Assembly (NCBI GenBank): GCA_031426355.1
Contig: JANPLD010000118.1
Span: forward strand, 15,365 to 79,364
Direction: 5' to 3'
From: JANPLD01 sp031426355
Lineage (GTDB): Bacteria > Pseudomonadota > Alphaproteobacteria > Rickettsiales > UBA8987
DNA length: 64,000 bases
In this document: in pieces, positions 49,885-58,449 of the stretch
Numbering within the stretch: position 1 is the stretch's first letter
Layout of the letters: every line of letters begins with the position of its first letter
Notes under the pieces: generated by a model
The model's database searches: none
Seen by the model: only the letters and a program-made list of their open reading frames with translations
Told to the model about the DNA's origin: nothing
Made by a program: the position numbers and the translations under genes

Positions 49885-50265
49885 TTATTTCACTACTGCA
49901 GAAGGGATATTAGGACTTTCAGGATTAACTGTTACCTGTTGCCTCGCAGGATTAATAACCAGATCCATATCTTCCATGGGAATCGCACCAAGCAAAACAG
50001 AATCCCCTAAAACTAAAGCACCCGTATAACAACTTCTATTCTGAAAATTTATTTTTATCGGCCCAACATAAGATACCAATCTTTTTGCGCCATCTGCAAT
50101 GGTCACTTCCCTTTTTTCTAGCTCTTCCAAGTTAAGCTGGATAGCAATATGCTCAGGAATACATAAAGTAATTGCTCCAGTATCAACCAAAGATTTAACC
50201 TCTATTTCGCTAAGATCAGGAAAACGAGGATTGGATAATTTTATGTTAGAATATATTAAACCCAT
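49885..50265 (-). CDS. Retropepsin-like (clan AA) aspartic protease
   Basis: A 126-residue single-domain protein with VKSLVDTGAITLCIPEHIA, where Asp28-Thr-Gly-Ala matches the catalytic loop of retroviral-type aspartic proteases, and VLLGAIPMEDMDLVI, matching the second conserved hydrophobic-Gly motif. One domain should dimerise to make the site. No signal peptide. It begins 2 bp after the sucB stop, so it is very likely in the sucB transcript. Bacterial soluble retropepsin-like proteins are poorly characterised; substrate unknown. Confidence 0.8.
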   Translation of the reverse strand: MGLIYSNIKLSNPRFPDLSEIEVKSLVDTGAITLCIPEHIAIQLNLEELEKREVTIADGAKRLVSYVGPIKINFQNRSCYTGALVLGDSVLLGAIPMEDMDLVINPARQQVTVNPESPNIPSAVVK

Positions 50266-50267
50266 AT

Positions 50268-51479
50268 TTATATCCCGAACAATATTCTCGCCGGGTCTTC
50301 CATGACCTGTTTAACACGCACCAGGAATGTTACTGCCTCACGGCCATCTATCAATCTGTGGTCATAAGAAAGCGCAAGATACATCATGTCACGCGCTTGA
50401 ATTGAACCATCAGGCATAACAACCGGGCGCTTAGTGATGTTATGTAAACCAAGGATAGCAGATTGCGGCGGGTTAATTATCGGGGTTGAAAGCATTGAAC
50501 CGTAAATACCACCATTAGTGATAGTGAAAGTTCCACCTGTAAGGTCAGACATTGCAAGCTTGCCTTCACGGGCAAGTTTAGCAAGGCGCGCTATCTCTTT
50601 TTCGATATCAGCAAAACCAAGCCTGTCACAATCACGAACAACAGGAACAACCAAGCCCTGCTCTGTTCCAACTGCGATACCGACATCATAATGGTTTTTG
50701 TAAACGATCTCATCACCGTCGATCTCAGCATTAACAGCAGGAAGTTCTTTGAGAGCCTGAACCGCCGCCTTAGTGAAGAGTGACATGAAACCAAGTTTCG
50801 CGCCATGAGCCTGAACAAATGAATCTTGATATTGATTGCGAAGCTTCATGATGTTAGTCATGTCAACTTCATTGAATGTAGTTAACATCGCCGCAGTATT
50901 TTGTGATTCTTTTAGCCTTTTCGCAATGGTCTGGCGGAGTTTCGTCATACGAACGCGACGTTCACGCGGCTCATTTGAAGCAGAAGAATTATTTGAATTT
51001 GAAGATGAAGGCGGGTTAGCGATCGCGCCAAGCACATCACCTTTTGTGATACGGCCATCTTTACCAGTGCCGGAAATTTTTGAGCCATCAACATTATTTT
51101 CAGCTGCTATTTTACGAGTAGCAGGGCCTGAATTATCAAGCGATTTAGAAGCATTAGAAGAAGCCGGAGCTGAAGCTGGCGAAGGTTGTGCTTTAGCAGC
51201 TGTTGAATTCTGATTCGCAGGAGCAGCAGGAGTTATTGCCGCGCCGCCAACCTGTATGCTTCCAAGAAGCTGGTCAACCACAACAGTTGTTCCTTCATTC
51301 GCATTGATCTCATTAAGGACGCCATTTTCAAGCGCGTTAACTTCAAGAGTTACTTTATCAGTTTCAAGCTCAACCAGAAGCTCATCTTTTTTAACAGAGT
51401 CGCCTTTTTTCTTATGCCATTTAGCAACTGTCGCTTCCGAAATTGATTCCCCTAAAACCGGTGTTTTTATCTCTAACAT
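50268..51479 (-). CDS. sucB: 2-oxoglutarate dehydrogenase E2 (dihydrolipoyl succinyltransferase)
   Basis: A 403-residue E2 subunit. A single lipoyl domain with VELETDKVTLEV (lipoyl-Lys); an Ala/Ser/Pro/Asn-rich linker (80-115); peripheral-subunit-binding domain ATRKIAAENNVDGSKISGTG; and the acyltransferase core ending LSYDHRLIDGREAVTFLVRV with the catalytic His and Asp. Sequence LGESISEATVAKWHKKKGDS favours succinyl- over acetyltransferase. sucA is not in the window. Confidence 0.95.
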   Translation of the reverse strand: MLEIKTPVLGESISEATVAKWHKKKGDSVKKDELLVELETDKVTLEVNALENGVLNEINANEGTTVVVDQLLGSIQVGGAAITPAAPANQNSTAAKAQPSPASAPASSNASKSLDNSGPATRKIAAENNVDGSKISGTGKDGRITKGDVLGAIANPPSSSNSNNSSASNEPRERRVRMTKLRQTIAKRLKESQNTAAMLTTFNEVDMTNIMKLRNQYQDSFVQAHGAKLGFMSLFTKAAVQALKELPAVNAEIDGDEIVYKNHYDVGIAVGTEQGLVVPVVRDCDRLGFADIEKEIARLAKLAREGKLAMSDLTGGTFTITNGGIYGSMLSTPIINPPQSAILGLHNITKRPVVMPDGSIQARDMMYLALSYDHRLIDGREAVTFLVRVKQVMEDPARILFGI

Positions 51480-51565
51480 TTAGAACTCCTTAGTTAATGT
51501 AAATTTGTATGGCAATCTATTAACCCATTGACTTTTAATTTTCCAGAAAAAATTAGTTTAACGCA

Positions 51566-52816
51566 TTAAATACTGTAATGAAACTTTGTCCTCACCCTGA
51601 ACAAACAGAATAGCGACACCAATACCCCGGCAATTATCTGGTAGGAAATAACATGGTTATCGCCTGTTTTGCCTATCGCCCATGTAATTAGCGCTGGTGT
51701 AGTACCACCAAAAACAGCCGCTGACAGATTACATGAAAGCGACATTCCCGTATAGCGTGTTTTGGTCGGGAATATATCAGAAAGCAGGGTCGGTATCGGC
51801 GCCAGGTAAAAACCGACTATCACCGAAAATATCACCTGCGCTGCAAGTGCGCTGGCAAAAGTATGTTCATTAAGCAGGTTAATGAACGGAATTGCGAAAC
51901 AAATATAGGCAACACATGTTAGCTTTAAAATTATTTCCCTGTCATATTTATCGCATAACCAAGCAGATATCGGGGTAACTAACATCATTGTCAGAAGACT
52001 TATGGTATTTATCAGCAAAGCATCGCTCACCTGAAAACCAAGGAATTTCACCATGAAGCTATTCATGAAAACCGTCTGCAGATAGAACGGGATTGTAACG
52101 GCTAAATAAACACCGATCGCAAGCAGTAACTCCGGCAGATTTGTCCTGAAGGTTTCAGATATAGGCTTATCACATAAATGACCTGTCTCTTTAGCATCAA
52201 GGAATACCGGGCTTTCACTTAAACTGGTCCTGATATAAAGCCCAACCAGACCAATGAATAAGCCGAGAATAAAAGGTATCCTCCAACCATAATTATTAAA
52301 GTTCTCATCAGTCATTATCTCAGCCAGAAATGTAGATATAGCTGCGCCGAACAGAACACCTATAAGCATACTTATAATAGATGTGCTGCCAATTAAGTTA
52401 CGGTGTTTCTCGCCGGAATGTTCCACAAGGTAAACTATTGAACCACCAAACTCTCCACCGATCGCCACACCCTGTACCAACCTTATTAGAGTTAACAGTA
52501 TAGGAGCATATATCCCGATCATTTCATAAGTTGGCAGCAAACCGATACAGGCTGTAGGTATCGCCATTAATAATATCGAAAGCGCCAGCGCATTCTTGCG
52601 GCCATATTTATCACCAATATATCCAAAGAACATCGCGCCAATCGGACGCATCAGGAACCCCGCCGCAAATATTCCAAACGTTGCTATAAGCGCAACTTTA
52701 GGGTCTCCCGCTGGAAAGAAATGACGGCTGATGAGCGCTGCGAAATGTCCATATAAGGCATAATCATACCATTCAAGGCCATTGCCTATCATTCCGGAGA
52801 TAATAACTTTTTTCAT
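51566..52816 (-). CDS. MFS metabolite:H+ symporter (ProP-like)
   Basis: A 416-residue, twelve-span transporter of the metabolite:proton symporter branch, which includes ProP and citrate or ketoglutarate permeases. Seen: GNGLEWYDYALYGHFAALIS at the first span, RPIGAMFFGYIGDKYGRKNA at the 2-3 loop, and LVQGVAIGGEFGGSIVYLVE in the fourth. Rickettsia-like bacteria carry many ProP-like genes. Substrate unknown; osmolytes or organic acids are likely. Upstream neighbour is the siroheme-type dehydrogenase gene, 31 bp away. Confidence 0.9.
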   Translation of the reverse strand: MKKVIISGMIGNGLEWYDYALYGHFAALISRHFFPAGDPKVALIATFGIFAAGFLMRPIGAMFFGYIGDKYGRKNALALSILLMAIPTACIGLLPTYEMIGIYAPILLTLIRLVQGVAIGGEFGGSIVYLVEHSGEKHRNLIGSTSIISMLIGVLFGAAISTFLAEIMTDENFNNYGWRIPFILGLFIGLVGLYIRTSLSESPVFLDAKETGHLCDKPISETFRTNLPELLLAIGVYLAVTIPFYLQTVFMNSFMVKFLGFQVSDALLINTISLLTMMLVTPISAWLCDKYDREIILKLTCVAYICFAIPFINLLNEHTFASALAAQVIFSVIVGFYLAPIPTLLSDIFPTKTRYTGMSLSCNLSAAVFGGTTPALITWAIGKTGDNHVISYQIIAGVLVSLFCLFRVRTKFHYSI

Positions 52817-52847
52817 TAATTCTTATGAATTTATTGTCAGTTCGAAG

Positions 52848-53393
52848 TTATGACAGACACTTATCGCAAATTCCACCGAAAAGATTTAAGGCCTTTATCT
52901 CCTCATCAGTCCAGGCTGCAACCTCAGGAATTCCTGCTCCTTGTGATTTCCACTCCAACCGTTTTTGAGAAATTACATCAAGCTTTTCAGTAAAATTCTC
53001 ATCGAACTGGTTTTCCAATATTCTTTTTACACGCCTTGCAACACGCGGGCTTTTGCCACCCGTAGAAGCTGTCATAAGCAGATCACCACGGCGCACCATC
53101 GCCGGAACATGAAAATCACAGAACTGGGATTTATCCTCAATATTAAGCAGGATATTTTTTGCGCGAACTATATTTGCAATTACTGCTGATGTCTCATCAT
53201 CAAAGTCAGCAATATAAACTATATTTATATTCGAAAGGTTTTCTTCAAGATGCTCTTTAGAAATAAATTCAGGAAAATATTTAACCTTCTCAACCTTCGC
53301 TTCCATAAGCTGTTCAAGGCGGCGTGACGTTGCAGGGCCGGTGCCCATTACCAGAGCTGAAACATATTGCGGCGTAAGTATTATAGGTAACAT
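52848..53393 (-). CDS. Precorrin-2 dehydrogenase/siroheme synthase N-terminal-like protein
   Basis: A 181-residue NAD-binding protein of the CysG-N/Met8 type. Seen: VMGTGPATSRRLEQLMEAKV (Rossmann loop), IVYIADFDDETSAVIANIVR, NIEDKSQFCDFHVPAMVRRG and TGGKSPRVARRVKRILE. Family members oxidise precorrin-2 and insert iron to make siroheme. The first Gly motif is GTGPAT rather than GGGxVA, so activity should be checked. It is followed by a short, Cys-containing end (FGGICDKCLS). It lies in a small operon between two MFS genes. Confidence 0.8.
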   Translation of the reverse strand: MLPIILTPQYVSALVMGTGPATSRRLEQLMEAKVEKVKYFPEFISKEHLEENLSNINIVYIADFDDETSAVIANIVRAKNILLNIEDKSQFCDFHVPAMVRRGDLLMTASTGGKSPRVARRVKRILENQFDENFTEKLDVISQKRLEWKSQGAGIPEVAAWTDEEIKALNLFGGICDKCLS

Positions 53394-53402
53394 AACCTTA
53401 CT

Positions 53403-54635
53403 TTAATTCATTTTTTTGTGACGGGCTTTTAATGCTCTTTCAGTCTTGAACAATATATAAAAAGCTAAAAATGAAATTAGTATTGAAATTATTCCGACAT
53501 ATTCAATATTGTTAATATGGGTCTCATCACCTGTTAATATAAGCGAAGAAGCAAATGCGCCAATAGCGCACGACAAATGCACAACTGATGATTGCAGACT
53601 CGCGAACCCTGCCCTTTCCGTTGGCTTAGCAACTTTTGAAGACAAGGTTTGACCTGAAACATTCCTCGCAGAAGCGAACACCATGAAGAGGGTGAATAAA
53701 ATTATTACAGGTATCTGCACAACTTTATAAAACACTAAAAACGCTATAACCAGAATTGACATGAGCACTACGCTAAGCAGCGTAACATTTGTAGTGCCGT
53801 ATTTATCGGTCATCTTACCGGCGATTATCATACCGAAGAAGCTGACCGCGCCACCGCAAAGATAAAGTAAACCCATATCCCCGCGCGGGAAACCCATATT
53901 GAACTGAACATGTGTCGCAATATTCGGGATTATCATAAAGGCTGACATGAAGAATAACCCCATGAACGCAAATGCGCCGAGCGAAACCTTATCAGTCAGA
54001 GTATTTTTAAGAACTTTAAGACGATGGGAGAATTCATATTTTGCGATATTATGCTTCTGGCTCGGCAGCTTTATCGCCGCAATTATTGCAAGCACTACAG
54101 CGATAACAGAAAGGCCTATGAACGGGAACTTCCAGCCAAATCTATGAGCCAGCTCCAGACCAAATGGAACACCCAGAACAGATGCCGCAGAAAACGCTCC
54201 CATAACTTTACCTATGGCAGCGCCGCGCCTTTCAGGCGGAATATTGTCAGAAATTATCGCAATTGCGATCGGCATCATTGGCCCGCCAAAAAGACCAGCG
54301 CAAAAACGCGCTATCAGTAATGTATGGAAATTTACTGCGAGCGAGCAAGCAAAGGTTGCAACAATTAACCCTGCCATAAAAATTATTAACAGTTTTTTCC
54401 TGTCATAATTATCTATGAACAGGGAACATATGAACCCCGATAAGAACGCAGCAAAAGTATATATGGCACCAATAAGCGCAATATCATTTGATTTAAAGGT
54501 CAGCGCCTCGGCAAAATCCGGCCCCATCGGAATCACCATCATAAAATCGACAATGTTCACGAACTGAACCGCGCCCAATATGAAGATTAATAATGCTTCG
54601 GAGATATTCGTTGGGTTATAATTATGAAGAGTCAT
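53403..54635 (-). CDS. MFS transporter, DHA1-like
   Basis: A 410-residue, twelve-span permease similar to arabinose-efflux/drug:H+ antiporters. Seen: NIVDFMMVIPMGPDFAEALT, FIDNYDRKKLLIIFMAGLIV at the 2-3 loop, RFCAGLFGGPMMPIAIAII and RRGAAIGKVMGAFSAASVLG (motif C-like). Substrate cannot be predicted. It starts just downstream of a repeat-bracketed DUF559 gene and precedes the siroheme-type gene by 9 bp on the same strand. Confidence 0.88.
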   Translation of the reverse strand: MTLHNYNPTNISEALLIFILGAVQFVNIVDFMMVIPMGPDFAEALTFKSNDIALIGAIYTFAAFLSGFICSLFIDNYDRKKLLIIFMAGLIVATFACSLAVNFHTLLIARFCAGLFGGPMMPIAIAIISDNIPPERRGAAIGKVMGAFSAASVLGVPFGLELAHRFGWKFPFIGLSVIAVVLAIIAAIKLPSQKHNIAKYEFSHRLKVLKNTLTDKVSLGAFAFMGLFFMSAFMIIPNIATHVQFNMGFPRGDMGLLYLCGGAVSFFGMIIAGKMTDKYGTTNVTLLSVVLMSILVIAFLVFYKVVQIPVIILFTLFMVFASARNVSGQTLSSKVAKPTERAGFASLQSSVVHLSCAIGAFASSLILTGDETHINNIEYVGIISILISFLAFYILFKTERALKARHKKMN

Positions 54636-54651
54636 GTTTATATATATGATT

Positions 54652-54686
54652 CCCTCTCCCTTTATGGGAGAGGGTTAGGGTGAGGG
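54652..54686 (+). repeat. REP-like element, family A, left flank of DUF559 gene
   Basis: CCCTCTCCC TTTAT GGGAGAGGG TTA GGGTGAGGG. It ends 1 bp before the stop codon of the DUF559 gene and is inverted relative to 55036-55070. Confidence 0.85.
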
Positions 54687-54687
54687 T

Positions 54688-55029
54688 CTATAATAAATTC
54701 AACTCCCTTGCAATTGTTTCTAACACAGAGTCAAAATTTTTGAATATATCAATATTCCAGAACCTCAAAGCTTTGAAACCATTATCAAATAAATATTTAT
54801 CTCTAATTACATCTTTTTCTAAATTACTTTCAAAATTATGCTGTCCACCATCCAGCTCAATAACCAGCTTCATCTCCATACATGCAAAATCAACGATATA
54901 TTTTCCAATTGGAACCTGCCTTCTAAATTTTAAGTTAAAAAAGTTTCTACTTCTGAGATGTTGCCATAATTTTTTCTCAGATTCAGTTAGATTTTTTCTT
55001 AATACATTTGCGTTATCAGATTGCTGCAT
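54688..55029 (-). CDS. DUF559 (Vsr-like) endonuclease-domain protein
   Basis: A 113-residue protein of DUF559, related to the very-short-patch-repair endonuclease fold. Seen: RKNLTESEKKLWQHLRSRNF, the core FRRQVPIGKYIVDFACMEMK, the acidic LVIELDGGQH, and the end LRFWNIDIFKN. Length is complete. It is bracketed within 1 and 6 bp by two inverted copies of a palindromic element, so gene and repeats appear to form one unit. Activity is unproven in this family; a role in strand nicking or repeat movement is inference. Confidence 0.88.
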   Translation of the reverse strand: MQQSDNANVLRKNLTESEKKLWQHLRSRNFFNLKFRRQVPIGKYIVDFACMEMKLVIELDGGQHNFESNLEKDVIRDKYLFDNGFKALRFWNIDIFKNFDSVLETIARELNLL

Positions 55030-55035
55030 AATCCC

Positions 55036-55070
55036 CCCTCACCCTAGCCCTCTCCCACAAGGGGAGAGGG
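55036..55070 (-). repeat. REP-like element, family A, right flank of DUF559 gene
   Basis: CCCTCACCC TAG CCCTCTCCC ACAA GGGGAGAGGG, the mirror of 54652-54686. It lies 6 bp before the DUF559 start codon and 27 bp from the dapE stop. Confidence 0.85.
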
Positions 55071-55097
55071 AATATAGAGAATAACTAACTTATTTAC

Positions 55098-56264
55098 TTA
55101 CTTAAAATAATTTTTGATAATATCTAAATATATATCTTTAAGTTTTTCTAGGTCAGAGACGGAAACTTTCTCGTCAACCTTATGAGCGGTTGAGTTTATC
55201 AGGCCGAATTCTACGACCTCGCAGTAGTTTTTAATAAAGCGTGCATCAGATGTGCCGCCAGTGGTAGTAAATTTGGGGGTTAAACCAGTATGCTTTTTTG
55301 CGCTATCCGCAATTAGATTTGCGAACTTGCCCGGAGTGAAAATGAAGCATTCATTCACACGTCCGAACTGCTTTAGTTCATATTTGATTTTATCCCCAAC
55401 AACCGATTTAATTATATCTTGAATAACAGTATGAATCTTCTCGGCACTCTGCTCATTATTGAAACGTATATTACATTTTGCAGAGGCTTTGGCGGGGATA
55501 ATATTTATTGCCTTGTTACCAACATCAATACTGGTGAACTCTAGATTGGTCGGCTGGAAAAACTCATTTCCATTATCAAATTTATGGATAGATATTTTAT
55601 GGATTATCTCAGCGATGAATGGAACCGGGTTTAAAGCTTTTTCAGGATACGCAACATGCCCCTGCACTCCAAAAACTTCGAGTGAATAACTTACACCGCC
55701 GCGACGGCCTATTTTTATAGTATCACCAAATTCTTTATCGCTGGTTGGCTCACCTACTATACATGAATCGATCTTTGTGCCTTCGGCACTTATTTTTTTA
55801 AGGATCTTATCAGTGCCGTTAATTGAGTCAGCTTCCTCATCACCCGTAATAAGAAATGATATCTTACCATTAAATTTTTTGTTTTCAGAAACAAATTCTG
55901 AAGCTGCAGACATAAAACAGGCGATAGAACCTTTCATATCAACCGCGCCACGGCCGATTAGATAACCATTACGCACTTCAGGCTTGAATGGGTTAACTGA
56001 CCATGAAGCAGAATCACCTTCCGGTACAACATCGGTGTGTCCGGCATAGCATAGGTTACGCCCATTATCCTCTTGGCCACCATCATACTCAGCGTAAATA
56101 TTATCAACCTCGTAAGAATCATCACCGCTGAATTTTATGCGGTCGACCTTAAAACCAAATGGTTTCAAAAAACTCTCAATATAATTCAGGCTGCCGGAAT
56201 CTTTCTCACCAGAGAGAGATTTGAAGGAGATTAACTCTGAGGCTAGCTCTAAACTATCATTCAT
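55098..56264 (-). CDS. dapE: Succinyl-diaminopimelate desuccinylase
   Basis: A 388-residue M20 peptidase-family enzyme making LL-diaminopimelate for lysine and peptidoglycan. Seen: LCYAGHTDVVPEGD (first zinc His), GRGAVDMKGSIACF, ITGDEEADSINGT (catalytic Glu pair), CIVGEPTS, and TTGGTSDARFI near the end. Length is typical. It starts 1 bp after secD, in the position where secF often lies; secF is not in the window. Confidence 0.93.
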   Translation of the reverse strand: MNDSLELASELISFKSLSGEKDSGSLNYIESFLKPFGFKVDRIKFSGDDSYEVDNIYAEYDGGQEDNGRNLCYAGHTDVVPEGDSASWSVNPFKPEVRNGYLIGRGAVDMKGSIACFMSAASEFVSENKKFNGKISFLITGDEEADSINGTDKILKKISAEGTKIDSCIVGEPTSDKEFGDTIKIGRRGGVSYSLEVFGVQGHVAYPEKALNPVPFIAEIIHKISIHKFDNGNEFFQPTNLEFTSIDVGNKAINIIPAKASAKCNIRFNNEQSAEKIHTVIQDIIKSVVGDKIKYELKQFGRVNECFIFTPGKFANLIADSAKKHTGLTPKFTTTGGTSDARFIKNYCEVVEFGLINSTAHKVDEKVSVSDLEKLKDIYLDIIKNYFK

Positions 56265-56265
56265 A

Positions 56266-57846
56266 TTAGATTCTTAAAGTTTTCGGTTTTGTTCTTCTCG
56301 CCCAGAGGAAAACCTGCATCTTTGTTAAAGTTATTGCAGTGAACATTGAGCAAAGCAGACCGATCGCAAGTGTAACAGCAAAGCCTTTTATCGGGCCGGA
56401 ACCATAGATATACATGAACAATGTTGATATAAGCGTTGTTATGTTGGTATCAATAATAGTGCCGAACGCCAGCCTGAAGCCATTATCAATTGCCGCAAAT
56501 GGTGTTTTGCCTATTTTTATCTCTTCCTTGATACGCTCATATATAAGTATGTTCGCATCAACTGACATACCAAGCCCAAGAACTAAACCTGCAATACCCG
56601 GAAGCGTAAGAGTTGCACCGAATAATGAAAGTATTGCCAATGTCAATGCAAGGTGGATGAACAGCGCGACATTTGCGTAAACACCAAACCTTTTGTAAAT
56701 AACTATTATGAACCCGAACACTAGTATCACAGCAAGCAAGCAGGCTTTCGCGCCCGATGCAATTGAATCACTACCAAGCGATGGGCCAACTGAACGCTCT
56801 TCAAGAACCTGAAGTGGAGCTGGCAGCGCGCCTGAACGGAGCAGAAGTGCAAGCTCATTAGCGCCTTGAACATTGAAGTTACCGGATATTATCCCAGAAC
56901 CACCAAGTATCGCTTCATTGATACGCGGCGCAGTTATAACCCTGCCATCAAGAACAACGGCAAATGGCTTGCCAACATTGGCTGCCGTTATCTGGCCAAA
57001 CTTCTTACCTGCATAATTATTGAAGCGGAAACTGACAACCGGCTGGCCGTTATTGAATGTAGGCTGCGCATCAACTAAATTCTCACCGCTTATCTCAACA
57101 TTTTTATTCACCATATATTTACGGTTAGCTTCTTTCTTATCAGCATCAGCAAGCAGCATATAACCTGGCTTCGCACGCTTTGTAGAAAACGCGAACGGGT
57201 CAGTGCCATCCATTAAGTGGAATGTCATTTTCGCAGTTTTACCAAGGAGGCTTTTTAGTGCAGAAGGGTCATCAAGGCCGGGTACCTGAAGTAATATGCG
57301 GTTATCACCTTCCATCTGTATTGTAGGCTCACGTGTCCCTGTTTCATCAACACGCTTACGAACTATCTCAACAGATTTCTCAAGAACGCTTCTCTTAAGT
57401 TTTTTAATAGCGTCAGAATTATACCCAACCCTGAACTGTCCTTCAGAGGATATGTCAGCAGAAAGGTCAGCATTTAATTTCCTGATCTCTTCTTTCGCAA
57501 CATCGGCCTGCTCTTTATTTATAAGGGTGAATTTTATTACCTTTATATATTCCTCATCATTGGAAACACTAAGACCGGTATAGAATATCTTCGCTTTACG
57601 GAAATTGCGGCGGATATCATCATTGGTAACTTCCAAACTTTCCTTCAGGAATTTATCAAACCCGACTTCCATAAGAAGCTGCGAACCACCTTGCAGATCA
57701 AGACCCAATTTGAAAGTATTACGCGTGATAATATTATCATATTTCTCACGGGTTTTTTCAGGAAGGAAATTAACACCGGCCTGCACAAGCGACCATACAG
57801 ATATCACCAGCACCATTATAATTTTCCATTTAGGGAACTTGAGCAT
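56266..57846 (-). CDS. secD: Protein translocase subunit SecD
   Basis: A 526-residue SecD, which uses the proton gradient to help pull proteins through SecYEG. First membrane span at 9-27; large periplasmic P1 domain including FKLGLDLQGGSQLLMEV and VRKRVDETGTREPTIQMEGD; then five spans with GLVLGLGMSVDANILIYERI, the conserved Asp, and GSGPIKGFAVTLAIGLL. Length is normal for a stand-alone SecD. yajC precedes it by 30 bp; secF does not follow. Confidence 0.95.
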   Translation of the reverse strand: MLKFPKWKIIMVLVISVWSLVQAGVNFLPEKTREKYDNIITRNTFKLGLDLQGGSQLLMEVGFDKFLKESLEVTNDDIRRNFRKAKIFYTGLSVSNDEEYIKVIKFTLINKEQADVAKEEIRKLNADLSADISSEGQFRVGYNSDAIKKLKRSVLEKSVEIVRKRVDETGTREPTIQMEGDNRILLQVPGLDDPSALKSLLGKTAKMTFHLMDGTDPFAFSTKRAKPGYMLLADADKKEANRKYMVNKNVEISGENLVDAQPTFNNGQPVVSFRFNNYAGKKFGQITAANVGKPFAVVLDGRVITAPRINEAILGGSGIISGNFNVQGANELALLLRSGALPAPLQVLEERSVGPSLGSDSIASGAKACLLAVILVFGFIIVIYKRFGVYANVALFIHLALTLAILSLFGATLTLPGIAGLVLGLGMSVDANILIYERIKEEIKIGKTPFAAIDNGFRLAFGTIIDTNITTLISTLFMYIYGSGPIKGFAVTLAIGLLCSMFTAITLTKMQVFLWARRTKPKTLRI

Positions 57847-57876
57847 ATTTTGGGAATTAGGGGTTGGGGTTGGGTA

Positions 57877-58284
57877 TTAGGCTTTTGTATTTTTAGCTTT
57901 TTTTACTTTTTCAACTGCAGCTGGTTTTTCAACAACAAGGTTGAGTATTTCCTGAACTGAAGAGCGGAGTACAGTTACTTCTACATCTTTAGCTATTTCT
58001 ATCTCAACAGTTTTCTCACCGTCTTTAGCTTTAGTCACAACACCAAAAATCCCTGATTGCGTAACAACTTTATCACCTTTCTTAAGGGCAGATATAAGTG
58101 ACTGCTGCGCTTTAAGTTTTTTAGATTGCGGCCTGATAAGCAAAAAATAAAATATAACGAATATTATCGCAAGCTGTGCTAACAGTGATTCAATACCTGG
58201 GCCTTTGGCATCAGCAGGCACGGCATCCTGTGCATAAGAAAATATCGGAAGTAAGAAAGATATCGCAGCAATTACATATTTCAT
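57877..58284 (-). CDS. yajC: Sec translocon accessory protein YajC
   Basis: A 135-residue YajC, associated with SecDF. An N-terminal hydrophobic stretch resembling a signal peptide (MKYVIAAISFLLPIFSYAQD), the main span LAIIFVIFYFLLIRPQSKKL and the conserved KKGDKVVTQSGIFGVVTKAK. The C-terminus is Lys/Ala-rich. The added N-terminal signal-like region is seen in some alphaproteobacteria. Just after its stop there is a G-rich stretch (TTAGGGGTTGGGGTTGGG on the plus strand, 57859-57874). Confidence 0.93.
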   Translation of the reverse strand: MKYVIAAISFLLPIFSYAQDAVPADAKGPGIESLLAQLAIIFVIFYFLLIRPQSKKLKAQQSLISALKKGDKVVTQSGIFGVVTKAKDGEKTVEIEIAKDVEVTVLRSSVQEILNLVVEKPAAVEKVKKAKNTKA

Positions 58285-58449
58285 ATAGTTTGACCCTTAT
58301 TGTTATCCTGCCTTTATAAATTCATTTTTCAGTTTGTGAAGAAACTAATTAAATTTAAAAAAGTTTGGGAACATAGGTTCAAAAAAATTGTAAAAAGTTT
58401 TTTTTCTGATTATATTTCGCCAGTAATTAAAAATTAAGATAGGTTAATG

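Noticed and set aside
29930..55070. CRISPR array from repeated CCCTCTCCC elements
   Set aside because: Copies are few, kilobases apart, inverted relative to each other and without regular spacers; no cas genes.
54680..55084. 134-residue frame on the plus strand with PHPSPLPQGERE-like end
   Set aside because: Antisense shadow of the DUF559 gene extended through the repeat; such peptides are typical artefacts of this palindrome.
57859..57874. G-quadruplex at GGGGTTGGGGTTGGG near yajC/secD
   Set aside because: Only three G-runs are clear and similar G-rich repeat scraps occur elsewhere (near 19266 and 30072 as complements); more likely another degenerate repeat.
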